Shown: positions 51,561 to 60,505 of the stretch, piece after piece
Position numbering within the stretch: position 1 is the stretch's first letter
Layout: the number at the start of each line of letters is the position of its first letter
Assembly (NCBI GenBank): GCA_963789255.1
Contig: CAWBJW010000002.1
Coordinates: 1,116,001-1,180,000 of the forward strand
Reading direction: 5' to 3'
DNA: 64,000 nt
Origin: DATARH01 sp963789255
GTDB lineage: Bacteria > Pseudomonadota > Alphaproteobacteria > ATCC43930 > CGMCC-115725
Translations under genes and position numbers: made by a program
Notes under the pieces: model-generated
Told to the model about the DNA's origin: nothing
Databases searched by the model: none
The model's input: only the letters and a program-made list of their open reading frames with translations

Positions 51561-52435
51561 TGCGGAGGCCGTCTTGGGTCGGCCATGACATGAGGTCCCG
51601 ATGCCGCCTTGGGCGGGTCGCCGGCGCGACGCTCGCGGCGGCGCTGTGCGCAACGCCGGCGATCGCCGGCCCGCCGTTCCGCACCGACGACCCCGAGACC
51701 GTCGACTATCTGCACTGGGAGATCGACCTGTTTTCCACCGGAACGCAGGTGCGCGGCGGTACCGGAGCCACGCTGCCGGGCATCGAGGTGAATTACGGCG
51801 CGCTGCCCGACCTGCAATTGCATCTGATCGCGCCGTTCGCGTTCGACCAGGCATCGGGCAGGGCCGCCCAATACGGCTATGGCGACACCGAACTCGGGAT
51901 CAAATATCGCTTCGTCCGGGAAGACGAGCAGGGATGGCGCCCGACGGTCGGCGTCTTTCCTCAGGTCGAGGTGCCGACCGGCGACGCCAGCCGAGGCCTT
52001 GGCGCGGGGCATGCGCGCGAGTTTCTGCCGTTATGGCTGCAAAAGAGCTTTGCCGATTGGACCACCGATGGCGGCGGCGGCTATTGGATCAATCCGGGCA
52101 TCGGCAACAGGAATTACTGGTTTGTCGGCTGGCTGCTGCAGCGCAAGGTCACCCAGCAGCTGACGCTGGGTGGCGAGGTTTTCCATCAAACCGCCGCCAC
52201 GATCGGCGGCAAAGACAGCACCGGGTTCAATATCGGCGGCACCTACGATCTTACCGAGAACCACCATTTCCTGCTTTCCGTAGGCCGGGGCATCCAAAAT
52301 GCCGCGACAACCAACGGCTTTTCCTATTACATCGCCTATCAGACTCACCTTTTGATGTCGAAACGGTTGCGCGCCGTCACAGCAATCCCGCGCCGCCGAG
52401 AGCCGCGCCGGCAAAGAGGATCCACAGCGGGTTGA
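51560..52435 (+). CDS. Outer-membrane beta-barrel-like protein, frameshifted at its end
   Basis: A leader (RCRLGRVAGATLAAALCATP) ends near AIAGP. The mature part begins PFRTDDPETVDYLHWEIDLF and is rich in alternating strands such as DLQLHLIAPFAFDQASG and GYGDTELGIKYRFVRED, as in the phenol-MetA/transporter beta-barrel group. The frame ends with non-family residues (THLLMSKRLRAV...), but skipping one base near 52343 gives AYQLTF and a stop at 52353-52355, the family's aromatic C-terminus (264 residues). That also removes the overlap with the convergent chrA half-gene. Possible outer-membrane partner of ChrA. Confidence 0.75.
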   Translation: MRRPSWVGHDMRSRCRLGRVAGATLAAALCATPAIAGPPFRTDDPETVDYLHWEIDLFSTGTQVRGGTGATLPGIEVNYGALPDLQLHLIAPFAFDQASGRAAQYGYGDTELGIKYRFVREDEQGWRPTVGVFPQVEVPTGDASRGLGAGHAREFLPLWLQKSFADWTTDGGGGYWINPGIGNRNYWFVGWLLQRKVTQQLTLGGEVFHQTAATIGGKDSTGFNIGGTYDLTENHHFLLSVGRGIQNAATTNGFSYYIAYQTHLLMSKRLRAVTAIPRRREPRRQRGSTAG

Positions 52436-52911
52436 GGCGGGTTGCGAGCATGAGCCCGGCCGCGGCAACCGTCACCAGGGCGGCCTTCCACCCGGTATCG
52501 CCGGTCCGCGCCATGACGACGCCGCTGGCGATGACGAGCCCGATGGTGACCGGGGCCAGGCCACGGCGCACGATCCCTTGCCATGGCGCGGCGCGGAACC
52601 GGTCCCACAGGCGGTAGGCGCCGAAGTACATCGCGCAGGGTGGTCCGAAGGTCGCCAGCGCGCTCGCCAACGCTCCCGGGAAATCCCCACACCTTCCACC
52701 CGACAAAACTCATCATCAGGATCATGTTCGGGCCGGGTATGGCCTGCACGATCGCGAAATAATTGGCGAATTCCTGGTCGGTCACCCAGCCGTGGGCATT
52801 GACGACGAAGTTGCGGACATCCGGCAGCACCGTCGGAAAGCCGCCAAAGCTGATCGACGACAGGAGGGCCAGATGCCCGGTCAGCTCGATGAGGGCGGAG
52901 GGCTGGTTCAT
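52377..52911 (-). CDS. ChrA half-protein 2 of a split chromate transporter, frameshifted
   Basis: About 177 residues with one CHR domain: LTGHLALLSSISFGGFPTVL, FANYFAIVQAIPGPNMILMM and FVGWKVWGFPG. There the frame breaks; removing one G near 52680 joins it to ALASALATFGPPCAMYFGAY, continuing to LATRLNPLWILFAGAALGG. The 535-base span leaves remainder 1. Its ATG overlaps the stop of the first half-gene as ATGA. Split pairs of this kind act as a heterodimer equal to one full-length ChrA. Confidence 0.82.
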
Positions 52912-53480
52912 CGCGCTTTCGGGTTGCCGATGGCCGCGACCGCGATGCTGAGCGGCGCCAGGCCGAAGAGGACGGCGAGCAGCGGCAGCTTGCTGAAGGC
53001 CATCAGGCCGCAGGCGAGCGCCGCAAAGAGCACGGCCGCGAGGCGGCGGCGGTGCGGCGTCAAGAGCCTTATTCCGGTCGCGATCAGCAGCCCGGCCGCC
53101 GTCGCGGCAACCCCGCCAAGGATGTTCCGCAGCACCGTCAGATGGGCGTATTCGAGGTATAGCGCCCCGAGCGAAAAACCGACGCCCCACGGGATCACGA
53201 TGAAACCGCAGAGGGCGGCGAGTGCCCCGATCCCGCCTCGCAATTTCGCCCCGACGCACACCGCGACGCCGACAATATTCGGTCCGGGCAGGAACTGGCA
53301 AAGGCTCAGGATATCGGCGAATTCGGCCTCGCTCGCCCAGCGACGCCGCTCGACGACGGCGCGGTGCGCCCACACGAGGCCGCCGCCGAAGGCGCACAGC
53401 GAGACCCTGAGGAATTCGACGAACAGCGCCGCCAGCGTCACGCTTGCGCCCGCTTTCGGCGGTTCGGGGGCCGGCACCAT
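52908..53480 (-). CDS. ChrA half-protein 1 of a split chromate transporter
   Basis: 190 residues, one CHR domain: FLRVSLCAFGGGLVWAHRAV, ILSLCQFLPGPNIVGVAVCV and GFIVIPWGVGFSLGALYLEY, with five to six hydrophobic segments. It pairs with the next half-gene (ATGA overlap). Together with the full-length chrA at 50319 the cell has two systems of the same family within 3 kb, convergently arranged. The start is the ATG at 53480 (MVPAPEPPKAGASVTLAALF). Confidence 0.88.
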   Translation of the reverse strand: MVPAPEPPKAGASVTLAALFVEFLRVSLCAFGGGLVWAHRAVVERRRWASEAEFADILSLCQFLPGPNIVGVAVCVGAKLRGGIGALAALCGFIVIPWGVGFSLGALYLEYAHLTVLRNILGGVAATAAGLLIATGIRLLTPHRRRLAAVLFAALACGLMAFSKLPLLAVLFGLAPLSIAVAAIGNPKAR

Positions 53481-53831
53481 CGCGATCGCGGCCTTTGACT
53501 ACAAGCGCTTCCCCTTCATCCCTCGGGATGGCGTGCGGTGACAAGCCGAATGCGGCCATTGTTAATGCCAGCGGCTACCGATGCCGTTTCATAGGCGAAG
53601 CCAGGTTGGCCCGGAGCGGGCGCAGATGCGGCGGCGGTCATCTGGATTTTCCCTGTGTCATGCGTCCGATATATCAGCTTCCACGATCGGGCGGAAACCA
53701 AGCGCGTTGCCAACTGCCTCTGAATGGTAGGATGGGTCGAGCGGCGCGAAGCCCATCACTCCGCACCAAAAAAATTCGTGGTGCCCTGACGTGTCGAACT
53801 GAGGCTGGCCAGGTGAACAGGGAGATCGTCG
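53481..53831. other. Gene-free stretch with a palindromic repeat half
   Basis: No coding frame here looks real on either strand. Around 53727-53755 is ggatgggtcgagcg followed by gcgaagcccatc, a short hairpin of the same repeat type as at 7667. The promoters of the split chrA pair (leftward) and of the membrane protein at 53832 (rightward) must lie within it. Confidence 0.5.
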
Positions 53832-54321
53832 ATGATAATCCTCGCCGTCTTCGGCACGATTCTGGCCTTGGTTTTCGGAATTGCCGCGCTTGCGACGCTC
53901 GGCCTTGCAACCACAATTATGCAGCAGATCTTCGGCGCGCTAATGGCGTTAGGCTTCATGCTGTCGCTCATCGTTCTCACCGTTATAGGTGCCGCCGACC
54001 GGATCGTCGCAGCGCTGAAAGCCGGGGCACAGCAGCAGCCAGGCTTGGCGGTTGCACCACAACCCGCAGCGGCTGAACGGCTGCCGCCCGCAAACAGGGT
54101 AATCGCACCGTCGCCAGATGCTGACCCGGAGGCGGTATTTACCGACGCTCGCAATCGAGCTCAGCGCCAACTCCGTAGCCGCCGTCAATCGAGCGGAAAC
54201 CCTGGGTTACGAAGTAACGATCGACGAGAAATTCATTCGCTTTCAAAAAACTGGGCGAGGGGCATACTACTCCTATCGAAATTCCGATCTCGCGAGAGCG
54301 GCCGAATGGTTACTGGGGTGA
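53832..54321 (+). CDS. Hypothetical membrane-anchored protein, frameshifted
   Basis: Two N-terminal hydrophobic helices (IILAVFGTILALVFGIAALA and LGFMLSLIVLTVIGAADRIV), then an Ala/Pro-rich linker ending PSPDADPE. In the next frame, from about 54118, a compact C-terminal part reads VAAVNRAETLGYEVTIDEKF and YYSYRNSDLARAAEWLLG to a stop at 54321. The combined span of 490 bases leaves remainder 1, matching the one-base-insertion pattern in this window. Unknown function. If not joined, the two pieces are separate small ORFs. ATG preceded by agggagatcg. Confidence 0.55.
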
Positions 54322-54390
54322 GGCTCGGCCGCGGGCCACTATTGGCGGTCTTGCTGCCTGTCTCGGAGGGGCAAAATCTTGGAGGAGGCC

Positions 54391-55086
54391 ATGACGATCA
54401 CGATGTACGATCTCGCCGGCGCCGAGGCCGGCCGCCGCTTCAGCCCGTTCTGCTGGCGCGCCAAGATGGCGCTTGCCCATAAGGGGCTCGCCGTCGAAAC
54501 CGTACCCTGGCATTTCACCGAGAAGGACAAGCTGCCAACGCCGAATGACGGGCGGGTACCGGTCATTCGCGACGGCGACCGGGTGGTCCACGATTCGACG
54601 GCGATCGCCGAATACCTCGAGGAACGCTATGCCGACCGGCCCTCGCTGTTTGGCGGCGAGATCGGCCGCGCGCTCGCGCGCTTTGTCCAGAACTGGACCG
54701 AGACGGTCGTGCAGCCCGGGCTCATCCGCCTCGTCCTCCTCGACATCCATCGCCATATCGGGCCGGCGGATCAGGCCTATTTCCGCAGCGACCGGGAAAG
54801 GCGCTTCGGCACCACGCTCGAAGAATTCGTCGGGGACCGCGAAGCGCGGCTGCCCGCGTTCCGCGCCAGCCTCGACCCGCTGCGCCGCACGGTCGAGCGG
54901 CAGGATTTCATCTCCGGCAAGGCACCGGCCTATGCCGATTACATCGTGTTCGGCGCCTTCCAATGGGCGCGGGCGATCAGCGATTTCGAATTGCTGATGG
55001 CCGACGACCCGGTGCGTGTCTGGCGCGGCCGCATGCTCGATCTGTTCGACGGGCTGGCCCGCCGCGCCCCCGCTTACGGCAACTGA
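54391..55086 (+). CDS. Glutathione S-transferase family protein
   Basis: 231 residues; thioredoxin-like domain with AGRRFSPFCWRAKMALAHKG (SPFCWR is the active-site start seen in beta-etherase/LigE-like GSTs), cis-Pro in GRVPVIRDGD and VHDSTAIAEYLEERY. The C-terminal helical domain has KAPAYADYIVFGAFQWAR. Beta-etherase relatives cleave ether bonds with glutathione, but the substrate here is unknown. The start is the ATG after ggaggaggcc. A CopD-like gene follows 3 bases later. Confidence 0.87.
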   Translation: MTITMYDLAGAEAGRRFSPFCWRAKMALAHKGLAVETVPWHFTEKDKLPTPNDGRVPVIRDGDRVVHDSTAIAEYLEERYADRPSLFGGEIGRALARFVQNWTETVVQPGLIRLVLLDIHRHIGPADQAYFRSDRERRFGTTLEEFVGDREARLPAFRASLDPLRRTVERQDFISGKAPAYADYIVFGAFQWARAISDFELLMADDPVRVWRGRMLDLFDGLARRAPAYGN

Positions 55087-55089
55087 GCC

Positions 55090-55566
55090 GTGGGCGGCAC
55101 CGCCGGGATCGCCACGGTCGCGCTGATCCTGCATACGCTGTCGGCGGTCGTCTGGGTCGGCGGCATGTTCTTCGCACTCGTGGTGTTGCGACCGGCGACC
55201 GCACCGCTCGAACCCGGGCCGCGGCTCGAGCTGTGGTCGCGCGTGCTGGGCCGGTTCTTTGCCTGGGTGATCGCCGCGATCGTGCTGCTGCTGGCGAGCG
55301 GCTACGGGATGATCTTCGGGGTTTATGCCGGGTTTCGCGGCATCGGCCTCTACGTCAACCTCATGCAGGGTCTCGGCATCATCATGATGCTGTTGTTCTT
55401 CCACCTGTATTTCGCCCCGTGGCGCCGCTTCCGGGCGGCGCTGGCGCGGCGCGATTTCCCCGCTGCGGCGGGTCAGCTCAATCAGGTCCGCCTGATCGTG
55501 ACGGTCAACCTAATCCTTGGCCTCATCACCGTCGCGGTGGGCAGCAGCGGGCGTTACTGGGGCTGA
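55090..55566 (+). CDS. CopD-like integral membrane protein
   Basis: 158 residues with four hydrophobic segments: VALILHTLSAVVWVGGMFFA, VLGRFFAWVIAAIVLLLASG, IGLYVNLMQGLGIIMMLLFF and VRLIVTVNLILGLITVAVGS. The N-terminal H-T-x6-W-V-G-G-M-F motif and the later H in FFHLYF recall CopD and related haem or copper membrane proteins. Start at a GTG just after the GST stop. Its 3' end overlaps the convergent hydrolase gene by 57 bases. Confidence 0.78.
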   Translation: MGGTAGIATVALILHTLSAVVWVGGMFFALVVLRPATAPLEPGPRLELWSRVLGRFFAWVIAAIVLLLASGYGMIFGVYAGFRGIGLYVNLMQGLGIIMMLLFFHLYFAPWRRFRAALARRDFPAAAGQLNQVRLIVTVNLILGLITVAVGSSGRYWG

Positions 55567-56784
55567 CGCATTGCCGCGGCCGCGCTGCGCCAGGATGTGC
55601 GGATCGATCTGCTTCAGATGCGCGGTCATCGAGGTCTTGCCGTCGGCGGCAATCCAGGTTGCGCCGAGCCCGCCATCCTGGTGCGGGCGAAAGCGCAGCG
55701 TGCTCTTGCCCGGCTCCTTGAAGACAAAGCGGTCGCCGACGATGCGGCCCTTGCGCCGGCTCCAGGCCGCCGGATACTTGTCGTCGATGCTCGGCCCGAT
55801 GGCGTAGACCGCGCTGAGGTCGTCGCCCTGCACCGCTTCGACAGCGAGCAGAGCCTCGCGGCCGTTCGGATAAAAGCCATACCAGACGTCGCGGACCCGG
55901 TGCGGCGCCGTGCCGCTGTCCGGCGCCCCGCCCGAGCCGGTCGGGGCCGCCGGTGCGGCGGCTGCCGTGCGCTGCGCGGGCGGATCGGCCAGTTCGGGCG
56001 GCAATTTCATGGCGGCGCTCGGCATCCGCCCCCAGCGCGGCGAGCAGACCAGCTCGCCGGACAGGACCTCATCATCGGCAAAGTCGCGGACGCAGCCGCC
56101 GAAGCGGCGCAGAAACAACCCGCTCGACGCCGCCCAATGGGTGGTCAAATAGGCCGGTTGATCGATGACGGCGTAGCCCAGCCCGCTCCCCGCGAGGATC
56201 TGCCGCGAGCGGTCGCCGCGCCCGCCGGGATCGAAATCGTCGTCATGGAAATAGAACACCATGACCCGGGCGCGCTTGACCTGCTCAAGGAGCGGATAGA
56301 GCCTGGTCGCGTTGAGCCGCCAGCTATCGTAGAAATCGTCGAAATTGCCATAGGCAGCCGGGGCGGTCGCGATCACCGCGTCGACATCGGCGGAGGCGTC
56401 CGCCGCCATCAGCGACAGGAACGCGCCAAAGGATTGACCGGCGAGGACAACCTGCTTGTAGCCCTTGCGCTTGAGCGCGGCGGCGGCGTCGACCAGGCGC
56501 TTGCTGCTGTCGCTCAGCGTGTCGCCGTCGCTCAGGCGGTCGAAGCGCATCACCTCCCAGCCATCGTTGCGCAAGACCTGGAGATAGGGCGGGGTCGGCG
56601 ATTTATAATCTTCGCCGTTGATCGAACGGCCGTGGCTCCAGACGACGACCCCCTTGGCGTTTCCCGGGCCGATCGCCGGCCCGGGAAACGCCGGGTCGAG
56701 CCCGAGCGCCCAGGCCGGATCGCAAACCAACAGCCCGACGGCCAAGACCAGCCCGGCGAGCCTTGTGGGCAGCATTCCCCTCAT
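55510..56784 (-). CDS. Exported alpha/beta-hydrolase-fold protein
   Basis: 424 residues. A leader (LPTRLAGLVLAVGLLVCDPA) ends near AWALG. The hydrolase part has VVVWSHGRSINGEDY (oxyanion region), the nucleophile elbow VVLAGQSFGAFLSLMAAD and a likely acid in FYFHDDDFDPGG; the histidine may be TTHWAASSG. A second C-terminal part of about 130 residues (DVWYGFYPNGREALLAVEAV; DRFVFKEPGKSTLRFRPHQD) looks like a small beta domain. Periplasmic esterase or similar. Its last residues run into the convergent CopD-like gene, so the true stop may lie earlier. Confidence 0.75.
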   Translation of the reverse strand: MRGMLPTRLAGLVLAVGLLVCDPAWALGLDPAFPGPAIGPGNAKGVVVWSHGRSINGEDYKSPTPPYLQVLRNDGWEVMRFDRLSDGDTLSDSSKRLVDAAAALKRKGYKQVVLAGQSFGAFLSLMAADASADVDAVIATAPAAYGNFDDFYDSWRLNATRLYPLLEQVKRARVMVFYFHDDDFDPGGRGDRSRQILAGSGLGYAVIDQPAYLTTHWAASSGLFLRRFGGCVRDFADDEVLSGELVCSPRWGRMPSAAMKLPPELADPPAQRTAAAAPAAPTGSGGAPDSGTAPHRVRDVWYGFYPNGREALLAVEAVQGDDLSAVYAIGPSIDDKYPAAWSRRKGRIVGDRFVFKEPGKSTLRFRPHQDGGLGATWIAADGKTSMTAHLKQIDPHILAQRGRGNASAPVTPAAAHRDGDEAKD

Positions 56785-57188
56785 CCGCGCGATCCCCCTG
56801 CTGTCCGCATACGGCTAGCGCGCCAGCCTAGCCACCCGGGCCTGCCGTGTTGCACCAGCGGTTTTGCGGCGTGCGCCAAGAGGTTGCACAGAGCGAACAG
56901 TTGCACGCGCGTCACATCGGGGGCAATCGGGGCAAGCTTGATCCGGTCATGACCGCTTGCGGCCTCCGATCCGAGGCCGGCATCGCGGCACGGCAGTGGG
57001 GATAGGTCTCGACCACAGTCCCCTGTCAACCAAAACGCCCCCTACTGACGCTCACGCAATAGCATCGCCACCGACTTGACGGCATCTCCGCGTGAGCCAA
57101 GGAGTGCCGAGCCAACGTCAACGGCTCGCTTCCACGGTGCGCGCGCTCGAAGATAGTGCCACAATAGGACCGAGTTGGGGAGGCTTCT
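56785..57188. other. Gene-free stretch
   Basis: Nothing supportable as a gene. A leftward frame near 56870-56960 contains TRVQLFALCNLLAHAA, faintly like a transposase end, but too short to call. The stretch should hold the promoter of the hydrolase gene (leftward) and of the oxidoreductase at 57189. Confidence 0.4.
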
Positions 57189-58199
57189 ATGCGCTTTGGG
57201 ATCTTCGACCACCTCGACGACAGCGGCCTGCCGCTCGGCCGCCATTTCGAGGACCGCCTCAAACTGATCGAGGCCTACGACCGCGCCGGGTTCTACGGCT
57301 ATCACCTGGCCGAGCACCACAACACCCCGCTCGGCTATGCGCCGTCGCCCGGCATCTTCCTGTCAGCCGTGGCGCAGCGCACCACCCGGCTCAAGTTCGG
57401 GCCGATGGTCTACCTGCTGCCGCTCTACCACCCGCTGCGGCTGATCGACGAAGTCTGCATGCTCGACCAGATGAGCGGCGGGCGGTTTCTCTATGGCGTC
57501 GGGCGCGGCATCTCGCCGATCGAGGTCGGCTTCTACGGCGTCGATTTCGCGACCGGGGCGGCGCAATTCCGCGAGGCCTTCGACGTGATCCGCATCGGCC
57601 TGACCGAGGACGAGCTGACCTATCACGGTAAGTTCTACGATTTCGACCATGTGCCGATCGTCATGAAGCCACAGCAAAAGCCCTATCCGGAGCTGTGGTA
57701 CGGCACCAGCCGGCCGGACAGCATTCCGTGGGCCGCGGAGAACGGCGCCCATATCGTGACGTTGCGCGACACCGCGGCGGCGCGCGCGATCATCGACCTC
57801 TACAAGGCGGAATGGCGCAAACTCGGCCGGCGCGACGCCGATTTGCCGCTGATGGGCATCAACCGGCATCTCGTCGTCGCCGACACCGAGGCCAAGGCGC
57901 GCGACATCGCGCGGCGCGCCTATCCGCGCTGGCGCGGCAACATGGAGCGGCTGTGGGCGAAGTACGACGTTCCGTTCCCGCTCGGGACCTCATTGCCGCA
58001 GGAATGGGACGCGCTCGCGGCGCATGGCCACGCGATCGCCGGCACGCCGAGCCAGGTGCGCGACTACATCGCCGAGGCGGCCGAGGCGTCGAGCGCGACC
58101 TATTTCGTCTGCGACTTCGCGTTCGGTTCGATGAGCCACGCCGAGGCGTTGCGCTCGGTTGAATTGTTCGCCGCCGAAATCATGCCGGCGTTTGCGTAG
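57189..58199 (+). CDS. LLM-class flavin-dependent oxidoreductase
   Basis: 336 residues of the luciferase-like barrel, intact. MRFGIFDHLDDSGLPLGRHF, GFYGYHLAEHHNTPLGYAPS, MVYLLPLYHPLRLIDEVCML and GRFLYGVGRGISPIE are typical. The C-terminus has GTPSQVRDYIAEAAEASSAT. It uses reduced flavin and oxygen; substrate unknown. The sequence differs clearly from the other luciferase-like gene at 49316, so these are not recent copies. The ATG follows tggggaggcttct. Confidence 0.9.
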   Translation: MRFGIFDHLDDSGLPLGRHFEDRLKLIEAYDRAGFYGYHLAEHHNTPLGYAPSPGIFLSAVAQRTTRLKFGPMVYLLPLYHPLRLIDEVCMLDQMSGGRFLYGVGRGISPIEVGFYGVDFATGAAQFREAFDVIRIGLTEDELTYHGKFYDFDHVPIVMKPQQKPYPELWYGTSRPDSIPWAAENGAHIVTLRDTAAARAIIDLYKAEWRKLGRRDADLPLMGINRHLVVADTEAKARDIARRAYPRWRGNMERLWAKYDVPFPLGTSLPQEWDALAAHGHAIAGTPSQVRDYIAEAAEASSATYFVCDFAFGSMSHAEALRSVELFAAEIMPAFA

Positions 58200-58576
58200 T
58201 TTGCGTAGGGTGGGGTGAGCGGAAAGGCTGGGAGGAATTTCGCCGGGCCGCCCTTGAAAGAACGTACCATGAATCGATATCCGGGTGCCCGCCTCGCCGC
58301 CGGACCCGATGCCCATCATTATTGTCGATCCGCCCCCGCCGCGCTGTTATTCCGCTGTTCCTGGGTCAAGAGTCCAAGAGTTTCAATAGCTTGCCCCTGA
58401 TCCCTGGCCCGCGCGCGACGCGCGCGGACGCCTCGGCGCGGGCCATTCCGCCAACCGGCGCGGCCGGCCGCCCGGCATTCCCAATCCCAGGCGCCGCCTG
58501 CCCGATCTGCGGGCGTGCCCGCTCTTTGCCGGTTCGGATGAGCATGGGAGACGCTCCAGAGGCAAGCGGGCCCCGA
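58200..58576. other. Gene-free stretch with a repeat half
   Basis: Starts with tagggtggggtgagcgg, half of the repeat type seen at 7667. The ATG at 58578-58580 overlaps the stop of the leftward gene above it and opens a 65-codon leftward frame (MIGARLPLERLPCSSEPAKS), but its Arg/Pro/Gly-rich end looks like noise from GC-rich DNA. I do not call it. Confidence 0.4.
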
Positions 58577-59677
58577 TCATTTCTTCTCGGCGGCGTATTC
58601 GGCTTTCGAGCGAGTCAGCTTTTCGGGGTGGACAATGGTTTTGTTGACCGCGTTGCGGGCGGCGCCGAGATTGGGAAACTCGCTGTCGACCCCGTCGCGC
58701 TGCACCACATACAACGCCGAGACCGGCTTGCGGCTGATCTGGTCGGCGGTCGTGCGCTTGACGATCGTCCAATGCACCCGCCTCGTGCCGGCCTCCTCCT
58801 CCTCGACATCGTCGAAGCCGCGATCGACTACCGAGTCGAACGAATAGAGCTTGCGCTCGGCGCGACGCGGCGGCGCTGCGTCGCGGCCGCGTCCCGATGG
58901 CCGATCGCGGCGGCCATCACGCTGGTTTGCCCGAGGCCCCGCATCGCGGCGGTCTCCGCGCGGGGCACCCAGGCGCGGGCCGTCGCCGCGCTCGCCGGGC
59001 GCTCGCGGCCCGCCCCCGCGGCGATTGCGCGGACCCGACGGCGCGCCGGTCTGATCGGGCATGCCCGCTTCGCGCGGGCGGTGCCGGTTGCGCGGCCGCG
59101 CCGGCCGGCTTCCCGGTTCCGCGCGGGACGCGTCCAGGCCGGGGTTGCCGCCTGCTGCCGTCGCGTCCGGCAGGTTCGCGGCCGGAGCGGCGGAGAGCGG
59201 GGCATGCCGCCGCCGCCGGCGGGGCACGCGAAAGCTGCGGACGACAGGCGTGGCGCCGGGTGGCGACTCGCCGCCGGCGGCATCGGGGCTTGCGGAGCCA
59301 GGGGCCGTGCCGCGGGAGCCCGCGGCAGGCTCGGCCGGTCCCGGCAGAAGGCCGGGGGCGTCCGGCCGACGGTGCCGACGCCGGCGAAGGCGCAGCCGCA
59401 GGGTCGGCCGCTCCGGCGCTCCCTCCGCTTGCGCGCCAGCTTCGGTGCCGGTCTCGCCACCGCCGGCCGGCGCTGCCGGCGCGCTGTCGCCAGGCTGCGC
59501 CTCGCCGCTCGCCGCGGCTTGGCCGGAAACCGGCGTCGGCATCGGCTTGCGGCGTCGGCGCCGGCGGCGCTTGCGGGACGCTCCGTCATGCGCGCGCGCT
59601 TCCGGCGCCGGTTCGCCGGCAGCGGCGGCGCGCGGTTCCGTTGCATCCGTGGGCGCGGTCCCGGTATTGCCGGGCAA
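58577..59677 (-). CDS. Arg/Pro-rich disordered protein with a conserved C-terminal domain
   Basis: About 366 residues. The first 270 are Arg-, Pro-, Ala- and Gly-rich with basic blocks such as SRKRRRRRRRKP, LRLRLRRRRHRR and VPRRRRRH, suggesting nucleic-acid or ribosome contact. The last 90 form a normal-looking domain: RKLYSFDSVVDRGFDDVEEE, RRVHWTIVKRTTADQISRKP and ALYVVQRDGVDSEFPNLGAA. I do not recognise it. The first available start is a TTG at 59677; no ATG is in frame upstream, so the N-terminus may be wrong or frameshifted. Confidence 0.68.
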   Translation of the reverse strand: MPGNTGTAPTDATEPRAAAAGEPAPEARAHDGASRKRRRRRRRKPMPTPVSGQAAASGEAQPGDSAPAAPAGGGETGTEAGAQAEGAPERPTLRLRLRRRRHRRPDAPGLLPGPAEPAAGSRGTAPGSASPDAAGGESPPGATPVVRSFRVPRRRRRHAPLSAAPAANLPDATAAGGNPGLDASRAEPGSRPARPRNRHRPREAGMPDQTGAPSGPRNRRGGGPRAPGERGDGPRLGAPRGDRRDAGPRANQRDGRRDRPSGRGRDAAPPRRAERKLYSFDSVVDRGFDDVEEEEAGTRRVHWTIVKRTTADQISRKPVSALYVVQRDGVDSEFPNLGAARNAVNKTIVHPEKLTRSKAEYAAEKK

Positions 59678-59954
59678 GGCCTCGGTGGCGGCGTCCGGGG
59701 TGGATTCGGTCGAGTCCAGGGCCGTTCCCTCGATTGTGCAGCGGGGCCGGCAGGCTCGGCGCCGGCGGACGCAGTTTATGCCGCCAACTCTATCGTCCGC
59801 CAGAAATCAAGGGAAGCGCGGGCGCAGGGTTCCGACTGCAGCAGGTTGACACCATGGTGGTAACCAATCGTGCAAAAGCCGCCGCGACTGCCGGCGGCGT
59901 TCGGTCAATTTCGGCGATGACCCATTCCATCGTGAGAAAACCAGAGCTGTCGGG

Positions 59955-60413
59955 TCACCCTGCAGCTTTATCGTGCGCGGTTGCAAGATCGCTTGTCGCG
60001 ACGTGGTGCATCAGGCTGCGCAGTTCGGCGGCGCGATCGGCCCCGAACGCTGTCTCGAAACCGGCCTGTGCCTTCGCCCAGTGCGCAAGCCCGGCGCGCA
60101 GTCGGGCGGCGCCGGCTTCGGTCAGGTGCAGCTCTTTGCTGCGGCGATCCGAACGTCCCGGCCTGATTTCGATCAGGCCGTCGCGTTCAAGCGGCAGGAT
60201 GTTGCGTCCGAGTGTCGTCCGGTCCATCACGAGATCGTGCGCCAGCGCATTGATCGGCAGCGGCCCGAGGCGCCGGAGCCGGGCGAGGATCGAAAACTGC
60301 GAGGTGCGCAGCCCGGTCGGCGCCATGCACTGGTCGTAGAACTGGCTGACATGCCGGGCCGCCTGGCGGATCGCCAGGCAGTTGCAGATCTCAGGTCCGG
60401 GAGCGGTGGGCAT
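59955..60413 (-). CDS. MarR-family transcriptional regulator
   Basis: 152 residues from the ATG at 60413, which has gagga upstream; an ATG at 60437 would add eight residues and has no ribosome site. The winged helix reads GLRTSQFSILARLRRLGPLP, MDRTTLGRNILPLERDGLIE and the wing GRSDRRSKELHLTEAG. Cysteines in CNCLAIRQAARH might sense oxidation or ligand. Divergent from an EmrAB-type efflux pair, with a palindrome in the shared gap, the standard arrangement for a MarR repressor of drug efflux. Confidence 0.9.
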   Translation of the reverse strand: MPTAPGPEICNCLAIRQAARHVSQFYDQCMAPTGLRTSQFSILARLRRLGPLPINALAHDLVMDRTTLGRNILPLERDGLIEIRPGRSDRRSKELHLTEAGAARLRAGLAHWAKAQAGFETAFGADRAAELRSLMHHVATSDLATAHDKAAG

Positions 60414-60437
60414 CGTCGGTTCCTCACGGCTTGACAT

Positions 60438-60467
60438 AGATGCATATACTCCTATATGGGTGCATCT
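60438..60467. promoter_or_regulatory. Palindromic operator, probably for the MarR regulator
   Basis: AGATGCA (60438-60444) and TGCATCT (60461-60467) are perfect inverted half-sites separated by 16 bases that also contain atata and tatat. The island is AT-rich in GC-rich surroundings and lies between the MarR gene and the efflux genes, so it probably overlaps the promoters. Confidence 0.65.
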
Positions 60468-60505
60468 GCACGTTATACCAATACCCCAACGAGGGAAACT
60501 GAGAA

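Noticed and set aside
56870..56960. A transposase remnant suggested by TRVQLFALCNLL
   Set aside because: The match is too short and no other transposase motif or inverted repeat is nearby.
58383..58580. A 65-codon leftward ORF coupled by ATGA to the Arg-rich protein gene
   Set aside because: Despite the overlap, its product is Arg/Pro/Gly noise with no structure, and its codons look non-coding.
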